From Thiotrichaceae bacterium UBA7359 (GTDB taxonomy: Bacteria; Pseudomonadota; Gammaproteobacteria; Eutrophobiales; Eutrophobiaceae), in the NCBI GenBank assembly GCA_905182825.1, contig CAJJDJ010000156.1, positions 1 to 7,625 on the forward strand: a stretch of DNA of 7,625 nt, in the 5' to 3' direction. The notes below the pieces were generated by a model, which was not told where the DNA came from, made no database searches, and saw nothing but the letters and a program-made list of their open reading frames with translations. Shown in pieces: positions 1-7,513 of this stretch. The translations under genes and the position numbers were made by a program. Numbering within the stretch: position 1 is the stretch's first letter; each line of letters begins with the position of its first letter.

Positions 1-31
1 GATCAAATCATAAAATAATTAAATTAATGAT

Positions 32-37
32 GGAGAA
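32..37 (+). promoter_or_regulatory. Shine-Dalgarno site of eno
   Basis: GGAGAA lies six bases before the GTG at 44. It is the best ribosome-binding site in the plus-strand cluster and supports the GTG as the true start. An in-frame TAA at 38-40 rules out any start further upstream. Confidence 0.8.
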
Positions 38-43
38 TAAGAA

Positions 44-1327
44 GTGACGGCCATTAGTAAAATCATCGCACATGAAGTCCTCGACTCAAGAGGCAATCCT
101 ACTATCGAAGCTGAAGTCATTACTGAAAGTGGCGCAGTAGGTAGTGCTATGGTGCCATCTGGAGCATCAACCGGTGTGCGAGAAGCGTTAGAATTACGTG
201 ATATGGACAATGCACGATATCTAGGTAAAGGTGTACTTATTCCGATAAGTAATATACATAATGAAATAGCACCTACTTTACTAGGAGAAGAAGTAACTGA
301 ACAAGCCAAGATTGATAAAATTATGATTGATCTTGATGGTACATCGACTAAAAAGAATCTTGGTGCAAATGCAATTCTTGCTGTTTCAATGGCGACGGCC
401 CATGCGGCAGCAGATGAAAAGAATATTCCTCTTTATGAATATCTTGGCGACAGAGGACCTTTTCAAATGCCAGTGCCTATGATGAATATTATTAATGGTG
501 GTGTACATGCTGATAATAATGTCGATTTACAAGAATTTATGATTTTACCTGTAGGTGCTCCTAGTCTTCGTGAAGCGGTTCGTTATGGCACGGAAGTTTT
601 TCATTCTTTGAAATCGGTGTTACAAAATCTGGGTCTTGGTACAACTATTGGTGACGAAGGTGGTTTTGCGCCTAACCTTTCTTCTAATGAGGAGGCTATA
701 GAAGTCATTCTCGAATCTATCGATAAAGCAGGTTATGAAGCAGGTGAAGATATTTTATTAGGTCTCGATGTTGCCAGTTCTGAATTTTATCAAGATGGTA
801 TTTACACGCTTAGGTCAGAAAACAAGAAGCTTAATTCTCAGGAATTTTTGGATTATTTATCACCTTGGTTTGATAAGTACCCTATTATTACGATAGAAGA
901 TGCTATGGATGAAGGTGATTGGGATGGTTGGAAAAAATTAACAGAAAAACTGGGCAAGAATGTGCAATTAGTTGGTGATGATCTTTTTGTGACAAACACT
1001 TCGATTCTTAAGGAAGGAATCAATAAAAAAATTGCTAATTCAATATTGATTAAAGTAAATCAGATTGGAACACTTACAGAAACTCTCGCCGCTATCAATA
1101 TGGCAAAGAAGGCAGGTTATACAGCAGTGATATCACATCGATCGGGTGAGACTGAAGACACAACTATTGCAGATCTTGCTGTGGCAACATCAGCAGGACA
1201 GATAAAAACAGGGTCACTCTCGCGTTCTGATCGTGTGGCAAAATATAATCGATTGATGAAGATAGAAGATGAACTCGGTAGTAACGCCACTTATCCTGGT
1301 CGAGATGCTTTTTATAATATTTCATAG
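44..1327 (+). CDS. eno: Enolase (phosphopyruvate hydratase)
   Basis: Enolase converts 2-phosphoglycerate to phosphoenolpyruvate in glycolysis and gluconeogenesis. It is a cytosolic Mg-dependent enzyme and in many proteobacteria also a partner of the RNA degradosome. The 427 residues match the usual length (432 in E. coli). The N-terminal domain carries the flexible SGAST loop (39-43) and the GGVHADNNVD segment with His155. The barrel domain carries GDEGG with the general acid Glu205. The Mg ligands are Asp242 (LDVASSEF), Glu285 (TIEDAMDE) and Asp312 (GDDLF). The catalytic base is Lys337 within the enolase signature ILIKVNQIGT, followed by the HRSGETED loop (365-372) and Lys388. Every catalytic position is intact. 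The start is GTG, fixed by an upstream in-frame stop and a good Shine-Dalgarno. It is followed after 31 bases by ftsB, a common gammaproteobacterial order, where kdsA or pyrG usually lies upstream. No promoter can be assigned in the 43 bases before it. Confidence 0.98.
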   Translation: MTAISKIIAHEVLDSRGNPTIEAEVITESGAVGSAMVPSGASTGVREALELRDMDNARYLGKGVLIPISNIHNEIAPTLLGEEVTEQAKIDKIMIDLDGTSTKKNLGANAILAVSMATAHAAADEKNIPLYEYLGDRGPFQMPVPMMNIINGGVHADNNVDLQEFMILPVGAPSLREAVRYGTEVFHSLKSVLQNLGLGTTIGDEGGFAPNLSSNEEAIEVILESIDKAGYEAGEDILLGLDVASSEFYQDGIYTLRSENKKLNSQEFLDYLSPWFDKYPIITIEDAMDEGDWDGWKKLTEKLGKNVQLVGDDLFVTNTSILKEGINKKIANSILIKVNQIGTLTETLAAINMAKKAGYTAVISHRSGETEDTTIADLAVATSAGQIKTGSLSRSDRVAKYNRLMKIEDELGSNATYPGRDAFYNIS

Positions 1328-1350
1328 TGCGAAAATTAATATAGGTCTGG

Positions 1351-1364
1351 TTTCATAGATGAAA
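1351..1364 (+). repeat. Short palindrome over the ftsB start codon
   Basis: TTTCAT-AG-ATGAAA is a perfect 6-base inverted repeat with a two-base centre. Its right arm contains the ftsB ATG. The left arm with its AG (TTTCATAG) is repeated exactly at 1320-1327, over the eno stop codon. A two-base loop cannot form in RNA without opening a pair, but the upstream copy could pair with the ATG arm across a longer loop. The pattern is directly visible. Any role in translation is inference. Confidence 0.3.
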
Positions 1365-1655
1365 GTGATGACTGCTCTTTTTTTGATATTGCTAATATTA
1401 TTACAGTATCGTTTATGGTTCGGTAACGGCAGTTTGACCGAAGTACATCATCTTCAGGATAAAATTAGTAAAGTCGAACAAGAAAAAGAAAGCCTTAAAG
1501 AGCGAAACTTGTCACTAACAGCAGAAGTTCATGACCTTAAACAGGGGTATGAAGCGATTGAAGAACGTGCACGAAGTGAGATGGGAATGATTAAAGATGG
1601 TGAGATATTTTATCAAATTGTAGATCATTCAGCCTTTCAAATTAATACTAATTAA
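1359..1655 (+). CDS. ftsB: Cell division protein FtsB
   Basis: FtsB is a small bitopic inner-membrane protein. It forms the FtsQ-FtsL-FtsB complex at midcell and helps activate septal peptidoglycan synthesis by FtsW/FtsI. The 98-residue product aligns with E. coli FtsB (103 residues) without gaps through about residue 88. A short cytoplasmic start is followed by a hydrophobic helix (about 5-19), then the shared LQY-LWFG motif (residues 15-22). A charged heptad-like coiled coil follows (about 26-62) and then the EERAR element (68-72). The segment DGEIFYQIV (80-88) keeps Glu69 and Phe84, positions that contact FtsQ in E. coli. The ATG follows an in-frame TAG directly, so no longer start exists. 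The Shine-Dalgarno is poor: only AGG at 1343-1345, 13 bases away. It lies between eno and ispD, the usual gammaproteobacterial position, and is probably co-transcribed with both. Confidence 0.96.
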   Translation: MKVMTALFLILLILLQYRLWFGNGSLTEVHHLQDKISKVEQEKESLKERNLSLTAEVHDLKQGYEAIEERARSEMGMIKDGEIFYQIVDHSAFQINTN

Positions 1656-1660
1656 TAAAT

Positions 1661-2362
1661 ATGTCAGATAGTTTAAAATATTGGGTAGTAATACCAGCAG
1701 CAGGAGAAGGTTTACGTATGGACGTAGATAAACCAAAACAATATATCTCAATTAATAATAAAACAATTATTGAGCATACTATTGATTGCTTTATTTATCG
1801 TGAAGAAATTGAAAAAATTATTGTAGCAATATCAAAGGAAGATGAGTTTTGGGCAACATTGGAAATATCTGGCCATGATAAAATAATGACAGCCTCAGGT
1901 GGAAAAGAGCGTTACCAATCAGTGTTAAATAGTCTGCAGATGCTATCAGGTGAAGCAAAAGATGATGATTGGTTAATGGTTCATGATGCAGCTAGACCTT
2001 GCTTGAATCAATCAGCAATTGACAGACTGATAATAGAATTAAGAACGCATGATATAGGTGGAATTCTGGCAATGCCTTGTAGGGATACTATGAAACGTGC
2101 AAGTGATACAGGTGAAATAGATGGAACGGTAGAACGCCAATCACTTTGGCATGCACAAACGCCACAAATGTTTAAATATGGGAAACTTTTGTTGGCTATC
2201 CAAGACGCTCTTAAGAATAAAGCTGCTATAACAGATGAAGCTATGGCAGTCGAAAGACTAGGATTTAAACCAATGCTTGTGCTTGGACATCAAGAAAACA
2301 TTAAACTAACTTATAAAGATGACCTTGAATCACTAAAAGCATACCTAGATAGGATGATATAA
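1661..2362 (+). CDS. ispD: 2-C-methyl-D-erythritol 4-phosphate cytidylyltransferase IspD
   Basis: IspD joins CTP and MEP to give CDP-methylerythritol plus pyrophosphate, the third step of the MEP isoprenoid pathway, in the cytosol. The 233 residues match the family (236 in E. coli). The CTP-binding loop IPAAGEGLRM, followed by KPKQY, spans residues 11-28 and holds the catalytic Arg19 and Lys26. The VHDAARPC motif (107-114) carries the metal and ribose contacts. Further landmarks are RQSLWHAQTPQMF (159-171), TDEA (191-194) and QENIKLT (211-217), whose Lys215 corresponds to the substrate-binding lysine near the E. coli C-terminus. The ATG starts five bases after the ftsB stop. No Shine-Dalgarno is visible in the AT-only stretch before it, so translation may depend on ribosomes arriving from ftsB (inference). 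ispF follows three bases later as a separate gene, not the IspDF fusion known from some other bacteria. Confidence 0.97.
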   Translation: MSDSLKYWVVIPAAGEGLRMDVDKPKQYISINNKTIIEHTIDCFIYREEIEKIIVAISKEDEFWATLEISGHDKIMTASGGKERYQSVLNSLQMLSGEAKDDDWLMVHDAARPCLNQSAIDRLIIELRTHDIGGILAMPCRDTMKRASDTGEIDGTVERQSLWHAQTPQMFKYGKLLLAIQDALKNKAAITDEAMAVERLGFKPMLVLGHQENIKLTYKDDLESLKAYLDRMI

Positions 2363-2365
2363 AAA

Positions 2366-2839
2366 ATGCGAATTGGACATGGTTACGATGCTCATCGTCT
2401 TGTTGACGAGCGACCTTTAGTTTTAGGTGGCGTAACAATTCCTTATAAGAAAGGATTGGAAGGACATTCTGATGCTGATGCAGTTATCCATGCGCTTTGT
2501 GATGCGATTCTCGGCGCTATGTGTTTAGGCGATATTGGGTCACATTTCCCTGATACAGACTCAAGTTTAAAAAATATTGATAGCCGTATTTTATTACAGC
2601 AAGTTTATAATTTAATGAAAAAAAATAAATTTGTGTTGGGTAATGCAGACATCACGATTTTGGCACAAGCACCAAAGATGGCTGACCATATTTCTTCAAT
2701 GAAAAAAAATCTTTCTATAGATCTTGATGCAAAAATAACAGATATAAATATTAAAGCGACAACGACAGAAAAAATGGGTTTTGTTGGTCGTGGCGATGGC
2801 ATTGCTGTATATGCTGTTGTTCTAATAGCTTCTTCATAA
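2366..2839 (+). CDS. ispF: 2-C-methyl-D-erythritol 2,4-cyclodiphosphate synthase IspF
   Basis: IspF cyclises CDP-methylerythritol 2-phosphate to MEcPP with release of CMP, the fifth MEP-pathway step. The family works as a cytosolic homotrimer. The 157 residues match E. coli (159). The start RIGHGYDAH carries the metal ligands Asp8 and His10, with His42 (VIHAL) as the third. The HSDAD motif (34-38), the FPDTD loop (61-65), the AQAPKM loop (100-105) and the KATTTEKMGF substrate and nucleotide segment (130-139) are all present. GRGDGIA (141-147) ends in the conserved C-terminal strand. The ATG is three bases after the ispD stop. An AGGA at 2351-2354, inside the ispD end, is a possible but slightly distant ribosome-binding site. 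IspE, which acts between IspD and IspF, is not in the window. This is the last gene of the plus-strand cluster here. truD, which often follows ispF in relatives, is absent. Confidence 0.97.
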   Translation: MRIGHGYDAHRLVDERPLVLGGVTIPYKKGLEGHSDADAVIHALCDAILGAMCLGDIGSHFPDTDSSLKNIDSRILLQQVYNLMKKNKFVLGNADITILAQAPKMADHISSMKKNLSIDLDAKITDINIKATTTEKMGFVGRGDGIAVYAVVLIASS

Positions 2840-2886
2840 TCTTTACATAAATTCTTCTCTTTCAAATATGATTTTAGTATTTTAAG

Positions 2887-2941
2887 TCTGATTCATGGTT
2901 GAGCGATTTCGAATCAGAGCATGTATTAATGATTCTGATTC
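2887..2941. repeat. Three 8-base elements forming two alternative hairpins
   Basis: TCTGATTC occurs at 2887-2894 and again at 2934-2941. Its exact reverse complement, GAATCAGA, lies between them at 2911-2918. The middle arm can therefore pair with either flank, giving an 8-base-pair stem with a 16-base loop (left) or a 15-base loop (right), but never both at once. It lies in the 132-base gap between the convergent ispF and Smr genes. No thymine run follows either hairpin on either strand, so neither is a standard intrinsic terminator. It could be a factor-dependent termination or 3'-end protection element (inference). Confidence 0.45.
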
Positions 2942-2971
2942 CGTCAAACCTAAAAGCTCATGACTTGTTAA

Positions 2972-3514
2972 TCATTTACGCTTTAATAACAAATAAATTG
3001 CCCCTGTACCTCCATCAGCAGGTCTTGCTGAGCAGAAAGCTTCCGCGATATCCGTTTTTTGCAGCCATTGATTAAGTTTGTTCTTTAATATTGGTTGTTT
3101 ATTAATAGAGCCAAGACCTTTTCCGTGAATAATCTTGACACAGCGCCGAGAACGGGTCGTGCACTGATTAAAAAAATCAATTAATGCAATTTTAGCACCA
3201 TCAACTGTCATGCCATGTAAATCTAGTTCTGCTTCTATTTTATAATGTCCGCGACGTAATTTTTTTAATATATTATTTTGAATTCCAGAGCTAGTATAAA
3301 GAAGCTCATCTCCTCTCTCTAAAAGAATGGAATCAAAGTCTGCGGCACACATTTCTTTAATGACAGCAAGATTATCAGCTTCAGTTTTTGCGGGGTGAGC
3401 TTTTGGTCTCGGTTTGTCAGCAATAAAGCTGTCTTTTTTTAGCGGCGTTGCATCACCAACTGATTTTCGAAATAGCGCACTATCTTCATCTGAAATATCA
3501 GAAGATTTCTTCAT
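2972..3514 (-). CDS. Smr-domain endonuclease-like protein, SmrA/SmrB type
   Basis: This 180-residue cytosolic protein has a charged N-terminal region (about 1-85) and a C-terminal Smr domain (about 93-178). The domain shows the DLHG motif (98-101), the HGKG loop (IIHGKG, 128-133) and the GGTGA motif (168-172) that ends the fold. Stand-alone Smr proteins of this size in gammaproteobacteria are SmrA and SmrB. E. coli SmrB is a nuclease that cuts mRNA at collided ribosomes, and DLHG is important there. The KKLRRGHY lead-in (84-91) is shared with that group. The C-terminal wording (AFCSARPADGGTGAIYLLLKRK region) looks nearer to SmrA, so I give no symbol. An in-frame TAA three codons upstream fixes the ATG, but the Shine-Dalgarno is weak. 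It is convergent to ispF and lies downstream of purL on the same strand. The 132-base gap argues for its own promoter. The nuclease role is inferred from the family. Confidence 0.9.
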   Translation of the reverse strand: MKKSSDISDEDSALFRKSVGDATPLKKDSFIADKPRPKAHPAKTEADNLAVIKEMCAADFDSILLERGDELLYTSSGIQNNILKKLRRGHYKIEAELDLHGMTVDGAKIALIDFFNQCTTRSRRCVKIIHGKGLGSINKQPILKNKLNQWLQKTDIAEAFCSARPADGGTGAIYLLLKRK

Positions 3515-3535
3515 TATCTTAAATTAGGGCTTGTC

Positions 3536-3563
3536 ATTATGCATAAGTCTAGCGTATGACCAA
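3536..3563 (-). promoter_or_regulatory. Possible sigma70-type promoter of the Smr gene
   Basis: Reading leftward on the minus strand, TTGGTC (complement of 3558-3563) and CATAAT (complement of 3536-3541) are separated by 16 bases. The -10 matches five of six consensus positions and the -35 only three. It would give a leader of about 15 bases before the ATG at 3514. This is a weak, sequence-only prediction. Confidence 0.25.
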
Positions 3564-3646
3564 ATCGATGTCAGCGGTGATAAAGCGTAATTCAATTATC
3601 GTAAGATGTTTTATTAATAGATGATTTTACGAAAATACCCAGAGAT

Positions 3647-6600
3647 TTAATTAAACCAGGTTTGTGCATTCAGGAACATTTTCATCCATGGACTATATTC
3701 GTTATTCCATTGTGAAGGTAAATAAGAGAATTGTTTGCGTAAGAATACACGTTCAGGATGGGGCATCATGATGGTAATACGGCCATCATCGTTGGTGAGC
3801 CCGGTTAATCCATTAATGGAACCATTAGGATTAAGAGGATAACGTTCTGTCGATACTCCTGAATTATCAATATAGCGCATAGCAGCATTCGTCATTAAAT
3901 CTGTAGGTTTGTATGAAACACGTCCTTCGGCATGAGCAACTACCACAGGAATTTTAGATCCAGCCATGTCCTTGAATAAAATGGAAGGTGATTTCATGAT
4001 CTCTACCATCACTAATCGCGCTTCAAATTGTTCTGATTGATTACGAATGAAATCAGGCCATGATGTTACGCCTGGGATCAAATCACGTAGTTGTGAAATC
4101 ATCTGACATCCATTACAGACACCAAGGGAAAATGTGTCGGTGCGGTTAAAAAATTTTTCAAACATTTTACTGATATAGTCACTGTACAAAATAGATTTTG
4201 CCCAACCACCACCAGCGCCTAAGACATCGCCATAAGAAAATCCGCCACAGGCAACCAGTCCATTAAATGAATCAAGTTTGATTTGACCGTCTATCAAGTC
4301 CTGCATGTGCACATCAATACATTCAAATCCAGCACGATCAAATGCAGCAGCCATTTCTAATTGTCCATTAACGCCTTGTTCTCGCAGTATTGCCATTTTT
4401 GGTTTTGCATTAGTGTTGATGAAAGAAAGTGCGTTACTTTCGAGCGCAAATGTTGTATCGAGAAATAAACCAGAATCATTTTCATTGCCTACATGATCAA
4501 GTTCCTCTTTTGCACACTCAGGATTATCGCGTAGTGATTGAATTTGAAAACTGGTAGAGGACCATTTTTTATGTAACTCATTAATGGGTGACTCTAGAAG
4601 GGTTGACTTATCTTGCTTGAGTCTAAATGTATAATCATTATTGATTTTGCCTATAATATGAAGTGATTGTTCCTCTATGCCAGCATTTATGAAAGTTTGT
4701 TTTACACTATGTTGATGCGCACCCTTTATTTGAATAACCGCACCGAGTTCTTCATTAAATAAATAGGCGATGATGTTTTTAGTCTCTGCAAGTTCAATAT
4801 CAATGCCGGTGTGACCAGCAAAGGCCATTTCAGCCAAGGTGACAAACAGCCCCCCATCCGAACGATCATGATATGCGAGAATATAATCTGATTCATTGAG
4901 GATTTGTAAGGCTTTGAAAAAGCCGATTAGTAAAGTTGAATCATCTAGGTCAGGTGTTTCACAACCGAATTGTTCATAAACTTGGCATAGGGCAGAGCCA
5001 GCGAGACGCTGTTTGCCGTTGGCTAAATCAATATAGACTAAAAGCGTGTCATCATCTTGTAGTAATTGAGGTGTCAGTGATTGGCGAACATCTGCTACTC
5101 GAGCAAAAGCCGTAATATTTAATGATAAAGGCGATGTTACTTTTTGTTGCTGATTATTTTCAGTCCAAACAGTATTCATCGACAAAGAATCCTTACCGAC
5201 CGGTATAGCAATGCTAAGTTCTTTACAAAGATGACTAATAGCAGCAACGGTCGTATAAAGTTTTGCGTCTTGGCCAGGTTCACCACAGGCTGCCATCCAG
5301 TTTGCTGAAAGAGCAATATCTTCTAGTTTGATAATACGTGCTGCAGTGATATTCATTATGGCTTCAGCAATTGCCATTCTTCCGGAAGCGGCTGCATTAG
5401 TAATAGCTAGAGGAGCACGTTCACCAATTGCCATCGCTTCGCCGATATAGTCAAAATAAGATGAACTGGTAACTGCACAATCTGCTACGGGCACTTGCCA
5501 GGGGCCGACCATCTGATCGCGCACAACCAATCCAGAAACCGAACGATCACCAATCGTAATTAAAAAACTTTTACTGGCAACCGTGGGTAGTTGTAGAACT
5601 CGATCAATTGATTCTTGTAAGTCTAATAGTGTAGCATCAAATTCAAAATGTTGGGCAGTTTCAGTCTGCGCATCGCGTTGCATGTTTGGCATCTCGCCAA
5701 GTAATACAGACATTGGTATATCAATCGCTTGATTATTAAAGTGCGTATCGTTCAAAACAAGTTGTTCTTTTTCAGTTGCATCGCCGAGTATCGCATAGGG
5801 AGCGCGTTCTCGTTTGCAAAGCGACGTGAAGCGGTCAAGTTGTTCTGCAGCAATCGCAAGTACGTACCGTTCTTGAGACTCATTACACCAAACACCCATC
5901 GGCGACATGCCGAGTTCATCATTGGGAATCTCACGTAATTCTAGTTGTGCGCCACGATTACTAGCACTAACGAGCTCAGGCATGGCATTGGATAGACCAC
6001 CAGCGCCAACATCATGAATACTAATAATTGGGTTATTATCACTTAATGCCCAGCATCGATCGATGACTTCCTGACAGCGTCGTTCCATCTCAGCGTTATC
6101 GCGTTGTACTGAAGCGAAATCTAGCGAAGCGTCACTTGAACCTGAAGCCATTGATGAGGCTGCGCCACCACCAAGTCCAATCAACATTGCCGGACCACCC
6201 AATACTATTAGTTTTGCCCCTGTAGGAATATCTTGTTTATGTACATCTGATTCGCGAATCATCCCGTAACCGCCGGCAAGCATGATTGGTTTGTGATAAC
6301 CGTAAATTAAAGATTCATCTTTTCGTTGTTCATAGGTACGGAAATAACCACATAATGCCGGGCGACCAAATTCATTATTATACGCTGCCGCTCCAATAGG
6401 ACCTTCAATCATAATATCCAAAGCCGATACAATGCGGTCTGGTTTCCCATTATTTTTTTCCCATGCTTGTTCAAATCCGGGGATTTTTAAATTTGATACT
6501 GCAAAACCACATAGTCCTGCTTTTGGTTTTGCTCCACGCCCAGTTGCGGCTTCATCACGAATCTCTCCGCCAGACCCAGTTGCTGCACCTGAGTATGGCG

Positions 6601-7513
6601 ATATTGCAGTTGGGTGGTTATGTGTTTCAACCTTCATCAGGATGTGGATATCTTCATCATGATAGCCATAGCGATGACTACTCGGATCAGTAAAAAAACG
6701 TGCACCATTAAAACCGGCCATAACGGCAGCATTATCATGGTAAGCAGAAAGCACATTCCCTGGATTGGCTTCATGGGTTTGTCTTATCATCTTAAACAAG
6801 GAGTGTTCTTGTTTAACATTATCGATAGTCCATTCAGCGTTAAAGATTTTGTGCCTGCAATGCTCAGAGTTTGCTTGAGCAAACATCATTAATTCTACAT
6901 CTGTTGGATTACGACCCAATTTCTCGAACGAAATAAATAAGTAATCTATCTCATTATTTGATAAAGCCAAGCCCATTTGAGTGTTGGCTGTTTTCAATGC
7001 AACAATGCCAACATTCATTATATCAACCTGATTTAATTCGGCGGGTAGAGTAATAGAAAATAAAGCATTGGCACCATTCTCATCAGGTATGAGTATTTCT
7101 GTCATTCGATCATGTAATAGGGGGCTGAGTTCTGCTATTTGTTCTTCATCAAGTTCGTTTCCTTCACTTAACTGAAATGAGTAAACCCTACCGCGTTCAA
7201 CACGTTTTATTTTCTCTAACCCCGAATTATGAACAATATCGCTCGCCTTACTAGACCAGGGAGAGATTGTGCCGGGTCTTGGTATAATAATGAGTTTGAA
7301 TGAACTGTCAGGGCCATGCTCTTCTTCTATACCGTAACTCAGTAGAGCATTAAGCTGGTGCATTTCTTTTTGATTGAGATTGGTACTGTTTTCAGCAAAG
7401 TGGACATAATGTGATTCAACTGAACTAATTGCCGGTATGCAACATTGCAAGGCAGAAAGAAGTTTATCGATACGAAAGTTAGAAAGGGCGTTACCGCCTG
7501 ACAGTATCAGCAT
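3647..7513 (-). CDS. purL: Phosphoribosylformylglycinamidine synthase PurL (single-chain)
   Basis: PurL makes FGAM from FGAR, ATP and glutamine, the fourth step of de novo purine synthesis, in the cytosol. This is the long proteobacterial form: 1288 residues here, 1295 in E. coli. It combines what other bacteria split into PurS, PurL and PurQ. Counting from the ATG: the N-terminal PurS-like domain spans about 1-140, and the linker holds FAQANSEHCRHK (211-222). The first ATP-binding PurM-like half has VETHNHPTA (295-303), the glycine-rich GGEIRDEAATGRGAKPKAG stretch (from 315), GLGGGAASSM (446-455) and HDVGAGGLSNAMPELV (500-515). The second half has GDRSVSG (655-661), GEAMAIGERAP (691-701) and HDRSDGG (882-888). 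The glutaminase domain starts near 1037 (KPKMAILREQGVN). Its triad is Cys1133 (GVCNGCQM), His1252 and Glu1254 (MPHPER). A TTG directly before the ATG (7514-7516) could add one residue, mirroring the MM start of E. coli PurL. The ribosome-binding site is weak, and no clear PurR-box palindrome is visible upstream. Confidence 0.98.
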   Translation of the reverse strand: MLILSGGNALSNFRIDKLLSALQCCIPAISSVESHYVHFAENSTNLNQKEMHQLNALLSYGIEEEHGPDSSFKLIIIPRPGTISPWSSKASDIVHNSGLEKIKRVERGRVYSFQLSEGNELDEEQIAELSPLLHDRMTEILIPDENGANALFSITLPAELNQVDIMNVGIVALKTANTQMGLALSNNEIDYLFISFEKLGRNPTDVELMMFAQANSEHCRHKIFNAEWTIDNVKQEHSLFKMIRQTHEANPGNVLSAYHDNAAVMAGFNGARFFTDPSSHRYGYHDEDIHILMKVETHNHPTAISPYSGAATGSGGEIRDEAATGRGAKPKAGLCGFAVSNLKIPGFEQAWEKNNGKPDRIVSALDIMIEGPIGAAAYNNEFGRPALCGYFRTYEQRKDESLIYGYHKPIMLAGGYGMIRESDVHKQDIPTGAKLIVLGGPAMLIGLGGGAASSMASGSSDASLDFASVQRDNAEMERRCQEVIDRCWALSDNNPIISIHDVGAGGLSNAMPELVSASNRGAQLELREIPNDELGMSPMGVWCNESQERYVLAIAAEQLDRFTSLCKRERAPYAILGDATEKEQLVLNDTHFNNQAIDIPMSVLLGEMPNMQRDAQTETAQHFEFDATLLDLQESIDRVLQLPTVASKSFLITIGDRSVSGLVVRDQMVGPWQVPVADCAVTSSSYFDYIGEAMAIGERAPLAITNAAASGRMAIAEAIMNITAARIIKLEDIALSANWMAACGEPGQDAKLYTTVAAISHLCKELSIAIPVGKDSLSMNTVWTENNQQQKVTSPLSLNITAFARVADVRQSLTPQLLQDDDTLLVYIDLANGKQRLAGSALCQVYEQFGCETPDLDDSTLLIGFFKALQILNESDYILAYHDRSDGGLFVTLAEMAFAGHTGIDIELAETKNIIAYLFNEELGAVIQIKGAHQHSVKQTFINAGIEEQSLHIIGKINNDYTFRLKQDKSTLLESPINELHKKWSSTSFQIQSLRDNPECAKEELDHVGNENDSGLFLDTTFALESNALSFINTNAKPKMAILREQGVNGQLEMAAAFDRAGFECIDVHMQDLIDGQIKLDSFNGLVACGGFSYGDVLGAGGGWAKSILYSDYISKMFEKFFNRTDTFSLGVCNGCQMISQLRDLIPGVTSWPDFIRNQSEQFEARLVMVEIMKSPSILFKDMAGSKIPVVVAHAEGRVSYKPTDLMTNAAMRYIDNSGVSTERYPLNPNGSINGLTGLTNDDGRITIMMPHPERVFLRKQFSYLPSQWNNEYSPWMKMFLNAQTWFN

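Noticed and set aside
2905..2920. T-arm-like TTTCGAATC suggesting a tRNA gene or remnant after ispF
   Set aside because: No acceptor stem, anticodon arm or D-arm can be matched around it. The similarity is limited to the short palindrome.
2965..2992. TTGTTA/TAACAA inverted repeat around the Smr gene stop as a terminator
   Set aside because: Six weak pairs with a 16-base loop that spans the stop codon, and only a short distant T-run. This is likely chance in AT-rich DNA.
3599..3632. Inverted repeat TCGTAA/TTACGA downstream of purL as an intrinsic terminator
   Set aside because: The stem is only six AT-rich pairs, with a mismatch before two more pairs on the purL transcript, and no U-tract follows. 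It is too weak to call.
2840..3646. The gaps on both sides of the Smr gene are each 132 bases
   Set aside because: The two sequences are not similar on inspection, so the equal length is coincidence.
4196..4220. GAGGGW in the PurL glutaminase domain, where E. coli has GAGEGW
   Set aside because: That position varies among PurL proteins (as I recall, alanine in yeast) and is not a catalytic residue, so it is not a defect.
5729..6892. Several plus-strand and minus-strand open frames of 60-92 codons inside purL, and similar ones inside eno and ispF
   Set aside because: They lie within strongly conserved genes in other frames, and their translations show no recognisable domain.
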